DNA of 64,000 nucleotides from Amorphus coralli DSM 19760 (GTDB lineage Bacteria > Pseudomonadota > Alphaproteobacteria > Rhizobiales > Amorphaceae). Below the pieces are notes generated by a model. It was not told where the DNA came from. It ran no database searches and worked only from the letters and a program-made list of their open reading frames with translations. Both the position numbers and the translations under genes were made by a program. The DNA is taken from positions 77,745-141,744 of the forward strand of contig NZ_KB894573.1 in assembly GCF_000374525.1 (NCBI RefSeq), given 5' to 3'. Positions 19,469 through 27,878 of this stretch are shown piece after piece (positions within the stretch are counted from its first letter, which is position 1; every line of letters begins with the position of its first letter).

Positions 19469-21771
19469 CGGTCCTCCGCACCTGGTGCGTTGTTCGGTCC
19501 GTGCGCAATGGCACGCCAGACCCGTTCGCTCGTCAATGGCAATTGAAAATCGGCCGCGCCCATCGGTGCAAGCGCGTCGGCGACGGCGTTTACGACGGCC
19601 GCCGGAACGCCGATGCACCCCGCCTCCCCGACACCCTTCACGCCGAGCGCGTTGGAGGGTGAGAGCGTCTCGATCTTGGCGATCTCCACGGGCGGAATGT
19701 CGCCGGCGCGCGGCATGGCGTAGTCCATGAAGGAGCCGGTCAGGACCTGGCCCTCGGTGTCGTAGACGAGCCGCTCCAGGAGCGCCTCGCCGAGACCCTG
19801 GGCAAGGCCCCCAAGCAGCTGGCCTTCCGCCAAGAGCGGGTTAACCACCAGCCCGGCGTCGTCGATCCAGACGATGCGCTCCACCGTGGTCTCACCCGTA
19901 TCGGCGTCGATGGCGACGCAGGCGAGGCAGGCGCCGCTGGCCCACGCCTCGCCTTCGGCGTTGTAGATCGTGGATGCGGTGAGCGCGGCGTCGCCCCGGC
20001 TGGAAGCGATGTGGCGGGCGAGCTCGGCCAGGCCGACAGAGGCGGCGTTGTCGCCGCCATAAACGCGCTGGGGGCGGACAAGAACACTCTCTGGCGGGCA
20101 CTGCAGGAGCTCGGCGGCAGCCTCGACCAGGGTGGTTCGCAGGGCTTCGCAGGCCTTCCGCATGGCGCTGCCGCCAATGGCGGTGGAGCGGCTGGCGAGC
20201 GCGCCGAGACCGGCAGCGGCGTCGGCGGTGTCGCCCTGGCGGATCGCAACCCGGTCCGGCGTGGTGCCGAGCGCATCGGCGGCGATCTGCGCAAAGGCGG
20301 TCTCCCGCCCCTGCCCCTGGGCGCTGGACCCGGTTGTAGCGACAAAGCGGCCATCGCGGATGAGCGTCACCTCGGCGCTTTCCCAACCCTGGCCGCAGGG
20401 CTCGATGTAGAGGCAAAGCCCGAGGCCGACGATCTCTCCGGCGGCACGGCGGCGTGTCTGCTCGGCCCTCAGCTCCGCATAGACGGCGCGCTCGCGCAGC
20501 GTTTCCAGCAGGCGCGGGAAGTCGCCGCTGTCGACGATGGCTCCGCCGGAACGCGCCAGCGGCAGATCGGCGGGAGCGAACGCGTTCAGAAGGCGGATCT
20601 CGATGGGATCGATGCCGGTTGCGCGGGCTCCCTCGTCCATCAGACGGTCGAGCAGCATCGCGGCTTCCGGGCGTCCGGCGCCACGATAAATGCCGACGGC
20701 GGCCCGGTTGGTCATACGCGCCCTGGATTTCAGGTCGAGCACGGGAATGGCGTAGGGACCGGGCAGGATGCGCAGCGCGTTGCCGGCCGGCACCACGGCG
20801 CTGTAGGTCATCCAGCTGCCCTGCTGGAAAGCGAGGTCGGCGCGCAGCGCGAGCGCCCTGCCCGATGCATCGAAGGCCATCTCGCCGGTGGAGACCGCTC
20901 CGCGCCCGTGGGTGGCAAACAGCAGGTCGTCGTTGCGGGTAGCACACCACTTCACCGGCGCGGCAAGCGCGCGGGCGGCGAAGGCGACCATGGCGTCCTC
21001 GGGGAAGATGGAGGCCTTGCCGCCGAAGGCGCCGCCGACATCGGGAGCGATGACGCGCACGGCCTCCAGATCGAGGCCGAGAATGCGGGCCAGGTCCTCA
21101 CGGACCCGGTAGGGCGTCTGGGTCGAACACCAGGCGGTAAGACGGCCCTCCTCCCAGGTCGCCAGCGTGGCACGCGGCTCCATCGGGCTCGGCGCCAGGA
21201 GGGAATGTTCGACGCGGATCGAGACCACGTGCGCCGCGGCGGCAAAGGCCGCGTCGGCGTCGCCTTCCGAGATAGAATAGACCACCGAGCAGGGGCCCTC
21301 GCCGTCGGCCAGCGGATCGAGCGGCTCGATGTCGAGTTCGATCAGTTCGGCGGCGTCGCGGGCGGCGGTCGGCGTGCGGGCCACCACGGCGGCGACCGGC
21401 TGGCCGAGCGACGTAACGGTCTCGGAGGCCAGCACCTCGAACGGCGTTTCCACGATGTCCGGCGCCAGCGGGTTGATGGCATTGCCGGGGAGCGGCCCCA
21501 GTTCGGCGGCGGTGAAGACGGCCACGACATTGTCCGCCGCATCGGCCGCCTCGCGCCCCACCGCCTCGATGCGGCCGTGGGCGTAGGGGCTGCGGGCGAA
21601 GGCCAGGTGGAGGCAACCCTCCGGCGTCAGGTCGTCGACATAGCGCCCCTGCCCGGTCACGAAGCGCGCGTCTTCCCGCCGCAGCATGCTGCGGCCGAGC
21701 CAGGGCGTTTCGGTTTCGGATGCGGGCGACAGACCCAAGCGCGTTCCCCCAACAGCGCAGATGCGCGCCAT
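19465..21771 (-). CDS. Molybdopterin-dependent hydroxylase large subunit (xanthine dehydrogenase/CoxL family)
   Basis: A 768-residue molybdenum-cofactor subunit expected to hydroxylate an aromatic or N-heterocyclic ring, or oxidise an aldehyde. The N-terminal WLGRSMLRREDARFVTGQG begins the ald_xan_dh domain, and GGAFGGKASIFPEDA and IYRGAGRPEA contact the cofactor. SSAQGQGRETAFAQIAAD lies in the second cofactor domain, and the active-site glutamate is in GVKGVGEAGCIG. The start is uncertain: ATG 21771 is used, and a TTG at 21783 is also in frame. The 2Fe-2S and FAD subunits that normally accompany it are absent from the neighbouring genes. It overlaps the DapA-fold gene by four bases. Confidence 0.87.
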
Positions 21772-21827
21772 GACCAGTTTCAAGGCAAGGGGATCACCGA
21801 TGGATCTATATGTGAATATCCGTTTGT

Positions 21828-21843
21828 GAGATAAATTAATCTC
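21828..21843. promoter_or_regulatory. Dyad GAGAT-N6-ATCTC, candidate LysR operator
   Basis: The 92-base divergent gap between the hydroxylase operon and lysR is AT-rich against a GC-rich background. It carries the inverted repeat GAGATAAATTAATCTC, an interrupted dyad of the kind bound by LysR regulators. It ends 20 bases before the lysR ATG. The assignment is by position and symmetry only. Confidence 0.4.
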
Positions 21844-21863
21844 GAAATCGAATAAATAAGATC

Positions 21864-22772
21864 ATGCGCGTCACGTTCCGACAGATCGAAGCCTTCCTCG
21901 CCGTTGCCGAAGCCGGCAACTTTTCGCGCGCTGCGACCCGTCTTCAGTCGGCGCAGCCGGCGCTGTCGCAGGCGGTGAAGGAGCTGGAGTCCGAGCTCGG
22001 CGTGCGGCTGCTCGACCGGACCACGCGCCGGGTCGAACTGACCGAGGCGGGCCGCGAGTTCCAGGCCTCCGCGGGCAAGATCGTGGAAGACCTGGGCCAC
22101 GCGGTGGGCAACCTGCACGCGCTGGCCGAGCGCAAGCGCGGCCGCATCCGGATCGCGGCGCCGCCGCTGCTGGCCGCCTCCGTTCTGCCTGCGGCCATCG
22201 CGGAGCTTCAGGCCGAGGCCCCGGGCATCAGCGTCGACCTCATCGACACCAGCACCGACCAGATCGTGGAAAGCGTGCGCAGCGGCCGGGCGGAGTGCGG
22301 CCTGGGCACCTTTCCACCCGGCGGCGACCAGATCGAGCGCCTGTCGCTCGCCCGCGACGAGCTGATGCTCTTCTGCCACCGCGCGTCACCGTTCGCCGGG
22401 CGCAACTCCGTGGACTGGGAAGCCCTGGAAGGAGAGACGCTTATCACCCTGACGCGCGACAGCGGCATCCGGCTTCTGACCGAGGTGGGTTACGAGAGCG
22501 CTTGTATCGCCCTCGTCCCCGGCTACGAGGTGAGCCACATCACCACGGCCATGGCGTTGGTGGAGGCCGGGCTGGGCGTTGCGGTGCTGCCGACCTATGC
22601 GCTTGCCGCGGCCGGCAACGAGGCGCTGGCCGGGCGGCCTCTGGCCAACCCCACCATCGCCCGCGAAATCCAGCTGATCCACGCCAGCGGCCGCTCGGTC
22701 TCGCCGGCGGTCGCCGCGTTCACCCCGATCCTGCGCCGCTGCGTGCAGCGGCTGAAGCCGGGCGCGGGATGA
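21864..22772 (+). CDS. LysR-family transcriptional regulator
   Basis: A 302-residue regulator. The N-terminal winged helix reads FRQIEAFLAVAEAGNFSRAA then LQSAQPALSQAVKELESELG, and the effector domain starts near residue 90 (RGRIRIAAPPLLAASVLPAA). The C-terminal half has GLGVAVLPTYALAA, typical of the effector-binding fold. It is divergently transcribed from the hydroxylase-DapA-dioxygenase trio over a short AT-rich gap, the classical arrangement for an activator of an aromatic catabolic operon. It ends three bases before the convergent arylformamidase-like gene. Confidence 0.9.
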   Translation: MRVTFRQIEAFLAVAEAGNFSRAATRLQSAQPALSQAVKELESELGVRLLDRTTRRVELTEAGREFQASAGKIVEDLGHAVGNLHALAERKRGRIRIAAPPLLAASVLPAAIAELQAEAPGISVDLIDTSTDQIVESVRSGRAECGLGTFPPGGDQIERLSLARDELMLFCHRASPFAGRNSVDWEALEGETLITLTRDSGIRLLTEVGYESACIALVPGYEVSHITTAMALVEAGLGVAVLPTYALAAAGNEALAGRPLANPTIAREIQLIHASGRSVSPAVAAFTPILRRCVQRLKPGAG

Positions 22773-22775
22773 AAC

Positions 22776-23666
22776 CTATTCGGGAACTCGGCCCTCGATC
22801 AGATCGAGCAGCGCACGGCCCATCTCCGTCTGGTCGGACATGAGATCCAGCACCACGTCGAAATGATGCCGCTCGGGGATCTCCTTGAGCACCGAGGCGA
22901 AGCCCGCTTCGGTCCACGCCTGATGATAGGCAGACGACTGACGGCCGAAGCCGGCCGGTTCGCCGGAGGCGTAGGCGACCACGATCGGACAGCCGGACGC
23001 CGGCAGATTGACCGCCGGGCTGAGGGCCTGGATTTCCTCGTCGGACAGCGAGATCCACTCCGACACGAAGGACTTCGCGATGGGCGCCAGGTGAAAGAGG
23101 CCGCTCACCGGCATGGCGCCCTTCACAACGTCCTCTGGCACGCCGAACTCCGCCTGCCAGCCACCCGAGATAACGGCCCCGGTGAGATGGCCGCCCGCGG
23201 AGCTGCCGCCCACGAAGATCTGTTCCGGATCGAGACCGTAGCGCCGGCCCTCCCGGTGCACGAAGGCGATTGCGGCGCGGACCTCGCGCACGATTTCCGC
23301 GAGCGTCACTTCCGGTGCGAGCCGGTAGTCGACCGCGACTGTGGCGACGCCATGCCGGGCGAGCATCTCGGCCATGAAGGCGGATTCGTTCTTGGAAAGC
23401 GCTCGCCAGTAACCGCCGTGGATGAACACGAAGACGGGGCGCGGCTCCTCGCCACCGCCGAAGATGTCGATGGTCTGGCCGCTTTCGGCGTCATAGACGA
23501 CGTCGAGCGCGGTGGCGATCTTGCGGGCGGAAACGGATCCCTCCCGGTAGCGGCCGATGGTTTCCTCGAAGACCTCCACCGAGACCGTAGCCCGGGCATT
23601 GTAGTCGTCGTTGATGGTCTCGACCGGCAATCCGGCCTCGTCCGACAGATCGCGCACGCTCGTCAC
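22776..23666 (-). CDS. Arylformamidase-like alpha/beta hydrolase (kynurenine formamidase family)
   Basis: A 296-residue alpha/beta hydrolase of the eukaryotic-type kynurenine formamidase/esterase group. HGGYW (83-87) forms the oxyanion hole, the nucleophile is Ser156 in FVGGSSAGGHLTG, and PERHHFDVV near the C-terminus carries the catalytic histidine. Enzymes of this group hydrolyse N-formylkynurenine or other aryl formamides. That fits a 3-hydroxyanthranilate dioxygenase a few genes away, since both belong to tryptophan or formyl-aminoaromatic catabolism. GTG 23666 is preceded by GGGGGA. The protein could also be a general carboxylesterase; no kynureninase or tryptophan dioxygenase is visible. 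Confidence 0.78.
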   Translation of the reverse strand: MTSVRDLSDEAGLPVETINDDYNARATVSVEVFEETIGRYREGSVSARKIATALDVVYDAESGQTIDIFGGGEEPRPVFVFIHGGYWRALSKNESAFMAEMLARHGVATVAVDYRLAPEVTLAEIVREVRAAIAFVHREGRRYGLDPEQIFVGGSSAGGHLTGAVISGGWQAEFGVPEDVVKGAMPVSGLFHLAPIAKSFVSEWISLSDEEIQALSPAVNLPASGCPIVVAYASGEPAGFGRQSSAYHQAWTEAGFASVLKEIPERHHFDVVLDLMSDQTEMGRALLDLIEGRVPE

Positions 23667-23771
23667 TGAACAGTCCCCCGTTTGGACACCGGGCCGGCCG
23701 ACGCGGCCGACTCGCGTCCGGACGATAGCGCCAAATGCCCGGCCGCGAAATTTCCGCCACCGAGGCGCCGG

Positions 23772-24368
23772 TCAGTTCCAGTCGCCGGTGGGACGTGGGG
23801 TGCGGGCAGAGGTGGTCCCGACCCAGGACGGCCGATCGATACCGCAGCGAAAATTGCGTGCCCCCGCATCGGCCAGACCACGCGCGATCAGGTTGGCAGA
23901 CGGATTGGCGTTGGCATCGACGAAGCCCACCATGCAGCTCGGCTCGCCCGCCTCCGACACCGTGGAGACGACGAGCACCTGACGCTCGCCGCCGTTGCCG
24001 TCGTCCACGAACCAGCGGTGGATGGTGGCGAAGGGGCGTCCGCCATCAAGGCGCCACTCGATCGTCTCGTTGACCCGATTGAAGGCGCCGAAGCTCTCCC
24101 ACTGCCCCGGCCTGGCCACCGCGCCGTAATCGAGCGACACACGGTCATCGCCTTCGTCCACGAGAACCGGGGCGTTTCCATATCCGCTGCAGATGAGCCT
24201 GACCCAGTTGCCCTCGTCGGCCGGTGCCTTCTCGACGATCCGGCAGCCGCCCTGCCAGTCCAGCTTCGAATAGGCGCTCTCGATGCCGGCCGCCCCGACG
24301 GGCAACGCGCCGGCCAGGACCAGGGCGCAGGCCATACCGGCCGCTCTCCAAACCTGCCGCAGTCCCAT
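23772..24368 (-). CDS. Exported protein of unknown function
   Basis: A 198-residue protein with a clear signal peptide (about residues 1-28, ending LAGALPVGAAG). The mature part includes YSKLDWQGGCRIVEKAPADE, RLICSGYGNAPVLVDEGDDR and IEWRLDGGRPFATIHRWFVD, and ends in a Cys-containing segment (NFRCGIDRPSWVG). Three or four cysteines suggest disulfides in the periplasm. I do not recognise the family. ATG 24368 gives the best signal peptide and follows GGGGGAGAAG. It lies alone between the hydrolase and the GMC oxidoreductase gene; the 136 bases upstream contain nothing I can identify. Confidence 0.7.
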   Translation of the reverse strand: MGLRQVWRAAGMACALVLAGALPVGAAGIESAYSKLDWQGGCRIVEKAPADEGNWVRLICSGYGNAPVLVDEGDDRVSLDYGAVARPGQWESFGAFNRVNETIEWRLDGGRPFATIHRWFVDDGNGGERQVLVVSTVSEAGEPSCMVGFVDANANPSANLIARGLADAGARNFRCGIDRPSWVGTTSARTPRPTGDWN

Positions 24369-24504
24369 CGGATCTCTTCTCCCCCTCGGCGGCGAGTTCG
24401 CCAGCGCACTCACCGACAAAACCCTTGGCGCACGGTTCGCGCTACGCATGGCGGCAGCGCGGCAACCGGACCGATCTGGCGAGCATGCAAAGGCCGCTGC
24501 CATC

Positions 24505-26139
24505 TTACGCGGCGACCTTGGTCTCGCTCTGCACGCGCTCTTCGAGGTGCCGCCCAAGCCGATTGGAGAGCGCCATGATCGAGAGCGTCAGGTGCTTGTC
24601 CGGCAGGTTCGGAATCACGCCGCCATCGCAGACATAGAGATTGTCGAGGCCGTGGCAGCGCAGGTCTCGGTCGACCACACCCGCAGACGGATCGTCGGAG
24701 ATCGCGGTGGTCCCGGCGTAGTGGATGCCGGTGCCGTTGTTGTCGATGCTCTCGTAGATCTTCGTGGCCGACGCCTTGCGCAGGATCTTGCGGCCCCACT
24801 TCAGCATCGATGCCATCTGCTCGCGGGCGGCCGGCGGCGTGGTGAAGTCGATGGTCACCTGGGGCACGCCGTCGCTATCCGTGGTCGAGCCGGGCCGGAT
24901 GCGGTTTTCCGGCCGCGCCTCGCCGGCGCAGAACAGGCCGAGCGTCACGTAGCTGTGGAACATCATCCGCGCCATGCGGATCTTCACCGCCGGCGGGAAG
25001 CCCGCGAAGCCGGACAGGTAGTGCGGCACGTCAGGCAGGCCGTGGATGGCATGACCGATGAACGGGAAGTCGGATCCGTCCGGCAGCTTGCCCCGGGACA
25101 TCAGGATCAGGAGGTCGCCGTAGCCGATGTCGTAGGTGCGCTTGTGACCCCAGAGCTTCAGGAGCGAGGTCGACAGCACCGATTTGGGATTGTCCTGCAG
25201 CCCCTGACCGACGCGGTCGGTTCGGTTGGCGAGGCCGGCGGGGTCCGCGTCGTCGGCGGAATTGAACAGGATGCGCGGGGTTTCGATGGCGCCCGCGGCG
25301 AGCACAACGAAACGGGCCTCGAGCCTGCGTCGCTCGCCGGTCTTCGTGTCGATATACTCGACCCCGGACACGGTTTCGGCCCCGGGCTCGCGGAGCACAC
25401 GCGTCACCTTGGCGTTGGTCCGCAGCTCGTAGTTGTCGAGCCCGGCGATTTCCGGCAGCAGACGGGCGGAGAACTTGTAGACGGCCCCGACCGGGCAGCC
25501 GGACGTGCAGATGCCGGTGGAGATGCAGGAGTTGGCAAGCCCCGGCGTGGTGATGATCGCCTTGCGGTTGGGTATGGCGTGGGAGAAGGGCTCGCGCAGG
25601 CTCTTCACGGCATTCACGATCATCGTGTCGGCCGGTCGCAGCGGCTTGGGCGGAATGAACTCGCCGTCGGGAAGCTCGGCTATGCCTTCCTTCGTGCCAC
25701 ACACGGTGATCAGCCGCTCCACCTGCGAATAGTCGTCGGCCAGATGGTCGTAGCCGAACGGCCAGCCGGCGAAATCGGCCTCGCAGAAGCGCACGCTGAC
25801 GCCGTTCCAGAGATTCTGCAGGCCGTTCAGCTTGAGGATCTGGAAGTGGCGGAAGCCGTCCGCCGGTCGCGGGGTGGCGCCGTGCGCCCCATCGGCGAAC
25901 AGCGGATGGACGAACAGGCTGTCGTGGGGATCGGCGGGCCAGACGGTGGACGGCCCGATGCCGAAATCCAGCTTCGCGCCGGGCGGTGCGGTCTCCGAGA
26001 AATAGTCGTCGGGAAGCCGACCGCCCTGTTCCAGGGAAACGACCTTCAAGCCGGCCTTGGCCAGGCGATGGGCGATGATACCGCCGCCCGCGCCGGTGCC
26101 GACGATCGCGACATCGCAGTGGTCCGCCTCAATGGCCAT
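24505..26139 (-). CDS. GMC-family FAD oxidoreductase (glucoside/sugar dehydrogenase-like)
   Basis: A 544-residue flavoprotein of the glucose-methanol-choline family that oxidises an alcohol, here probably a sugar or cyclitol. The ADP-binding motif is VAIVGTGAGGGIIAHRLAKA near the N-terminus, and VVLAAGAIETPRILFNS is the second FAD motif. A cysteine cluster (CISTGICTSGCPVGA) resembles gluconate and glucoside dehydrogenases. The catalytic His/His pair appears to be His473 (TGIHYAGTT) and His516 (DKHLTLSIM). No signal peptide is visible, so it is likely cytoplasmic or exported with a partner. Its start overlaps the preceding 105-residue gene by 11 bases and has a good AAGGAGG site. Confidence 0.85.
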   Translation of the reverse strand: MAIEADHCDVAIVGTGAGGGIIAHRLAKAGLKVVSLEQGGRLPDDYFSETAPPGAKLDFGIGPSTVWPADPHDSLFVHPLFADGAHGATPRPADGFRHFQILKLNGLQNLWNGVSVRFCEADFAGWPFGYDHLADDYSQVERLITVCGTKEGIAELPDGEFIPPKPLRPADTMIVNAVKSLREPFSHAIPNRKAIITTPGLANSCISTGICTSGCPVGAVYKFSARLLPEIAGLDNYELRTNAKVTRVLREPGAETVSGVEYIDTKTGERRRLEARFVVLAAGAIETPRILFNSADDADPAGLANRTDRVGQGLQDNPKSVLSTSLLKLWGHKRTYDIGYGDLLILMSRGKLPDGSDFPFIGHAIHGLPDVPHYLSGFAGFPPAVKIRMARMMFHSYVTLGLFCAGEARPENRIRPGSTTDSDGVPQVTIDFTTPPAAREQMASMLKWGRKILRKASATKIYESIDNNGTGIHYAGTTAISDDPSAGVVDRDLRCHGLDNLYVCDGGVIPNLPDKHLTLSIMALSNRLGRHLEERVQSETKVAA

Positions 26140-26446
26140 TGTGCGAGCCCTCCTTCGGCCCCTCGCCGACCGACGCGAGAAAGGCCGGAGACGCGAAATA
26201 GACGTACTCGAGAAAGGACATCAGCGTTGCCCGCTGGGGGCCGAGGTCGCGCCGGCCCAGCGTGCGCGTCGCCTCGAAATTGCTGCGGATCGCAACGTCG
26301 GCCAGCGCCGCCCGGATCTGGTTGTTGGCCAGCGCGATGCGGGTGATCTCCCCTATCATGGGCGTGAGCGCGCGACGGTAGGGGCTGCGCGCCACGATTG
26401 CCGCAACCAACGCGGCTCCCACATCGTCGGTCAGTTTGACACTCAT
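26129..26446 (-). CDS. Small protein overlapping the GMC oxidoreductase, possible accessory subunit
   Basis: A 105-residue, mostly alpha-helical, uncharacterised protein (for example TPMIGEITRIALANNQIRAA and SFLEYVYFASPAFLASVGEG). There is no signal peptide and no cysteine. Its end overlaps the GMC gene start by 11 bases. Several GMC dehydrogenases, including gluconate 2-dehydrogenase and glucoside 3-dehydrogenases, work with a small subunit encoded directly upstream, but those are usually longer (about 150-240 residues) and Tat-exported. A perfect AGGAGGT lies about 13 bases before the ATG, an unusually long spacing. The subunit role is inferred from position and size only. Confidence 0.65.
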   Translation of the reverse strand: MSVKLTDDVGAALVAAIVARSPYRRALTPMIGEITRIALANNQIRAALADVAIRSNFEATRTLGRRDLGPQRATLMSFLEYVYFASPAFLASVGEGPKEGSHNGH

Positions 26447-26464
26447 GGTCGACGATGGACCTCC

Positions 26465-27847
26465 TCAGGCCGTTGCGGCTGCGGGACGGGCACCGACGGT
26501 CCTGCCAAGCTCGCGGAACGGCTTGCCGGAGCGCAGATGCTCCTCAATGTCCTCCAGCTCGATGCCGCTGGTTTCCGGCACGTAGCGATAGGCGAACACC
26601 AGTCCCAGTGCGCAGATGATCGCGTAGATGGCGAAGACGCCGCCCAGGCCCAGGTGCGCCACCAGGATCGGGAAAGAGAAGACGACGACGAAGTTGAAGC
26701 CCCAGTTGGTCAGCGAGGCGATGCTCATGCCCCGACCGCGAACGTTAAGGGGGAACACTTCCGACATCATCACGTAGGGAAGCGGACCGAGGCTCACCGC
26801 GAAGGCGCCGATGTAGACGACCAGGCCCACGAAGGCGAGGACGTCCAGCGACTGGGCGCCGGTGGCCGCGCCAATCGCGATCATACCGAGCGAAAGCGCA
26901 GCGAGGCAGAAGCCGGTGAGCAGCAGCTTGCGGCGGCCGATCCGGTCGATGAGCAGCATGCCGACGACGGTCATCGCCACGTTGACGATGCCGATGCCGA
27001 TGGTTGCAAGGAGCTGGGTCGAGGCCCCGCTGAAGCCCGCCTCCTGGAAGACGGTCGGCGCGTAGTAGATGACGGCGTTGATGCCAGACAACTGCTGCAG
27101 GAAGAACAGGCCGATGCCGACGATGAGCGCCGGCCGCGCCACCGGGCCGAAGAGCTCCGCCCAGCCGCGTTGGCCGCGGTCCTGTTCGGCGGTTTCCTCG
27201 ATCTCGGAGAGCTCGCGCTCGATCTCCGGGTCGCTGGCCGGGACGCCCCTGAGGCTCGCCATGGCTTTGCGGGCCGCCTCCGGCTTTCCGGAGATCGCCA
27301 GGAAGCGCGGCGTGTCACGCAGCATCATCATGCCGGCAAACAGCGCCACGCCGGGGATGATGCCGATGGCGAACATGATCCGCCACGAGTCGTCGAAGGC
27401 GAAGCCGACCAGATAGGCGCCGAGAATGCCGACAGTGACGGACAGCTGGTAGATGGAGACGAGCATGCCGCGCTTGTCGGCCGGAGCGCTCTCGGAGATG
27501 TAGAGCGGCGCTACAAGTCCGGCGATACCGATGGCGAAGCCGAGCACGAGGCGGGCGAAGGTGAGCATCTCCGCGCCCAGCGCCGCCGATGCAAACGCCG
27601 CCCCGATGGCGAACAGAACCGCCGCGAAGAGCAGCATCGCGCGGCGCCCGAACCGCTCCACCGCGCGCCCCGCCGCCAGTGCGCCGAACAGCGCTCCGAA
27701 CGGGACGGCAGCCGTCATCACCCCTTCCTGGGTGGAGGTGATGTCGAACTGTGCCCGCAGGAGGTGCAGTGCACCTGCGATTACGCCCTCGTCGAATCCG
27801 AACAGAAATCCGGCGATGCCTGCAACGGCAGCCACGAAATAGATCAT
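26465..27847 (-). CDS. Sugar-porter family MFS transporter
   Basis: A 460-residue inner-membrane transporter with twelve hydrophobic segments. Sugar-porter signatures are GRAVERFGRRAMLLFAAVLF in loop 2-3, GFAIGIAGLVAPLYISESAP, QLSGINAVIYYAPTVFQEAG in TM7, DRIGRRKLLLTG in loop 8-9 and VPETSGIELEDIEEHL at the C-terminus. The PESPR motif after TM6 reads RDTPRFL. The family imports hexoses, pentoses or inositol by proton symport. It lies 18 bases upstream of the 105-residue protein and GMC oxidoreductase genes, so it probably supplies their substrate. Confidence 0.9.
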   Translation of the reverse strand: MIYFVAAVAGIAGFLFGFDEGVIAGALHLLRAQFDITSTQEGVMTAAVPFGALFGALAAGRAVERFGRRAMLLFAAVLFAIGAAFASAALGAEMLTFARLVLGFAIGIAGLVAPLYISESAPADKRGMLVSIYQLSVTVGILGAYLVGFAFDDSWRIMFAIGIIPGVALFAGMMMLRDTPRFLAISGKPEAARKAMASLRGVPASDPEIERELSEIEETAEQDRGQRGWAELFGPVARPALIVGIGLFFLQQLSGINAVIYYAPTVFQEAGFSGASTQLLATIGIGIVNVAMTVVGMLLIDRIGRRKLLLTGFCLAALSLGMIAIGAATGAQSLDVLAFVGLVVYIGAFAVSLGPLPYVMMSEVFPLNVRGRGMSIASLTNWGFNFVVVFSFPILVAHLGLGGVFAIYAIICALGLVFAYRYVPETSGIELEDIEEHLRSGKPFRELGRTVGARPAAATA

Positions 27848-27878
27848 CGGAGCGTCCCCTTCCCCACCTGTACGGAGC

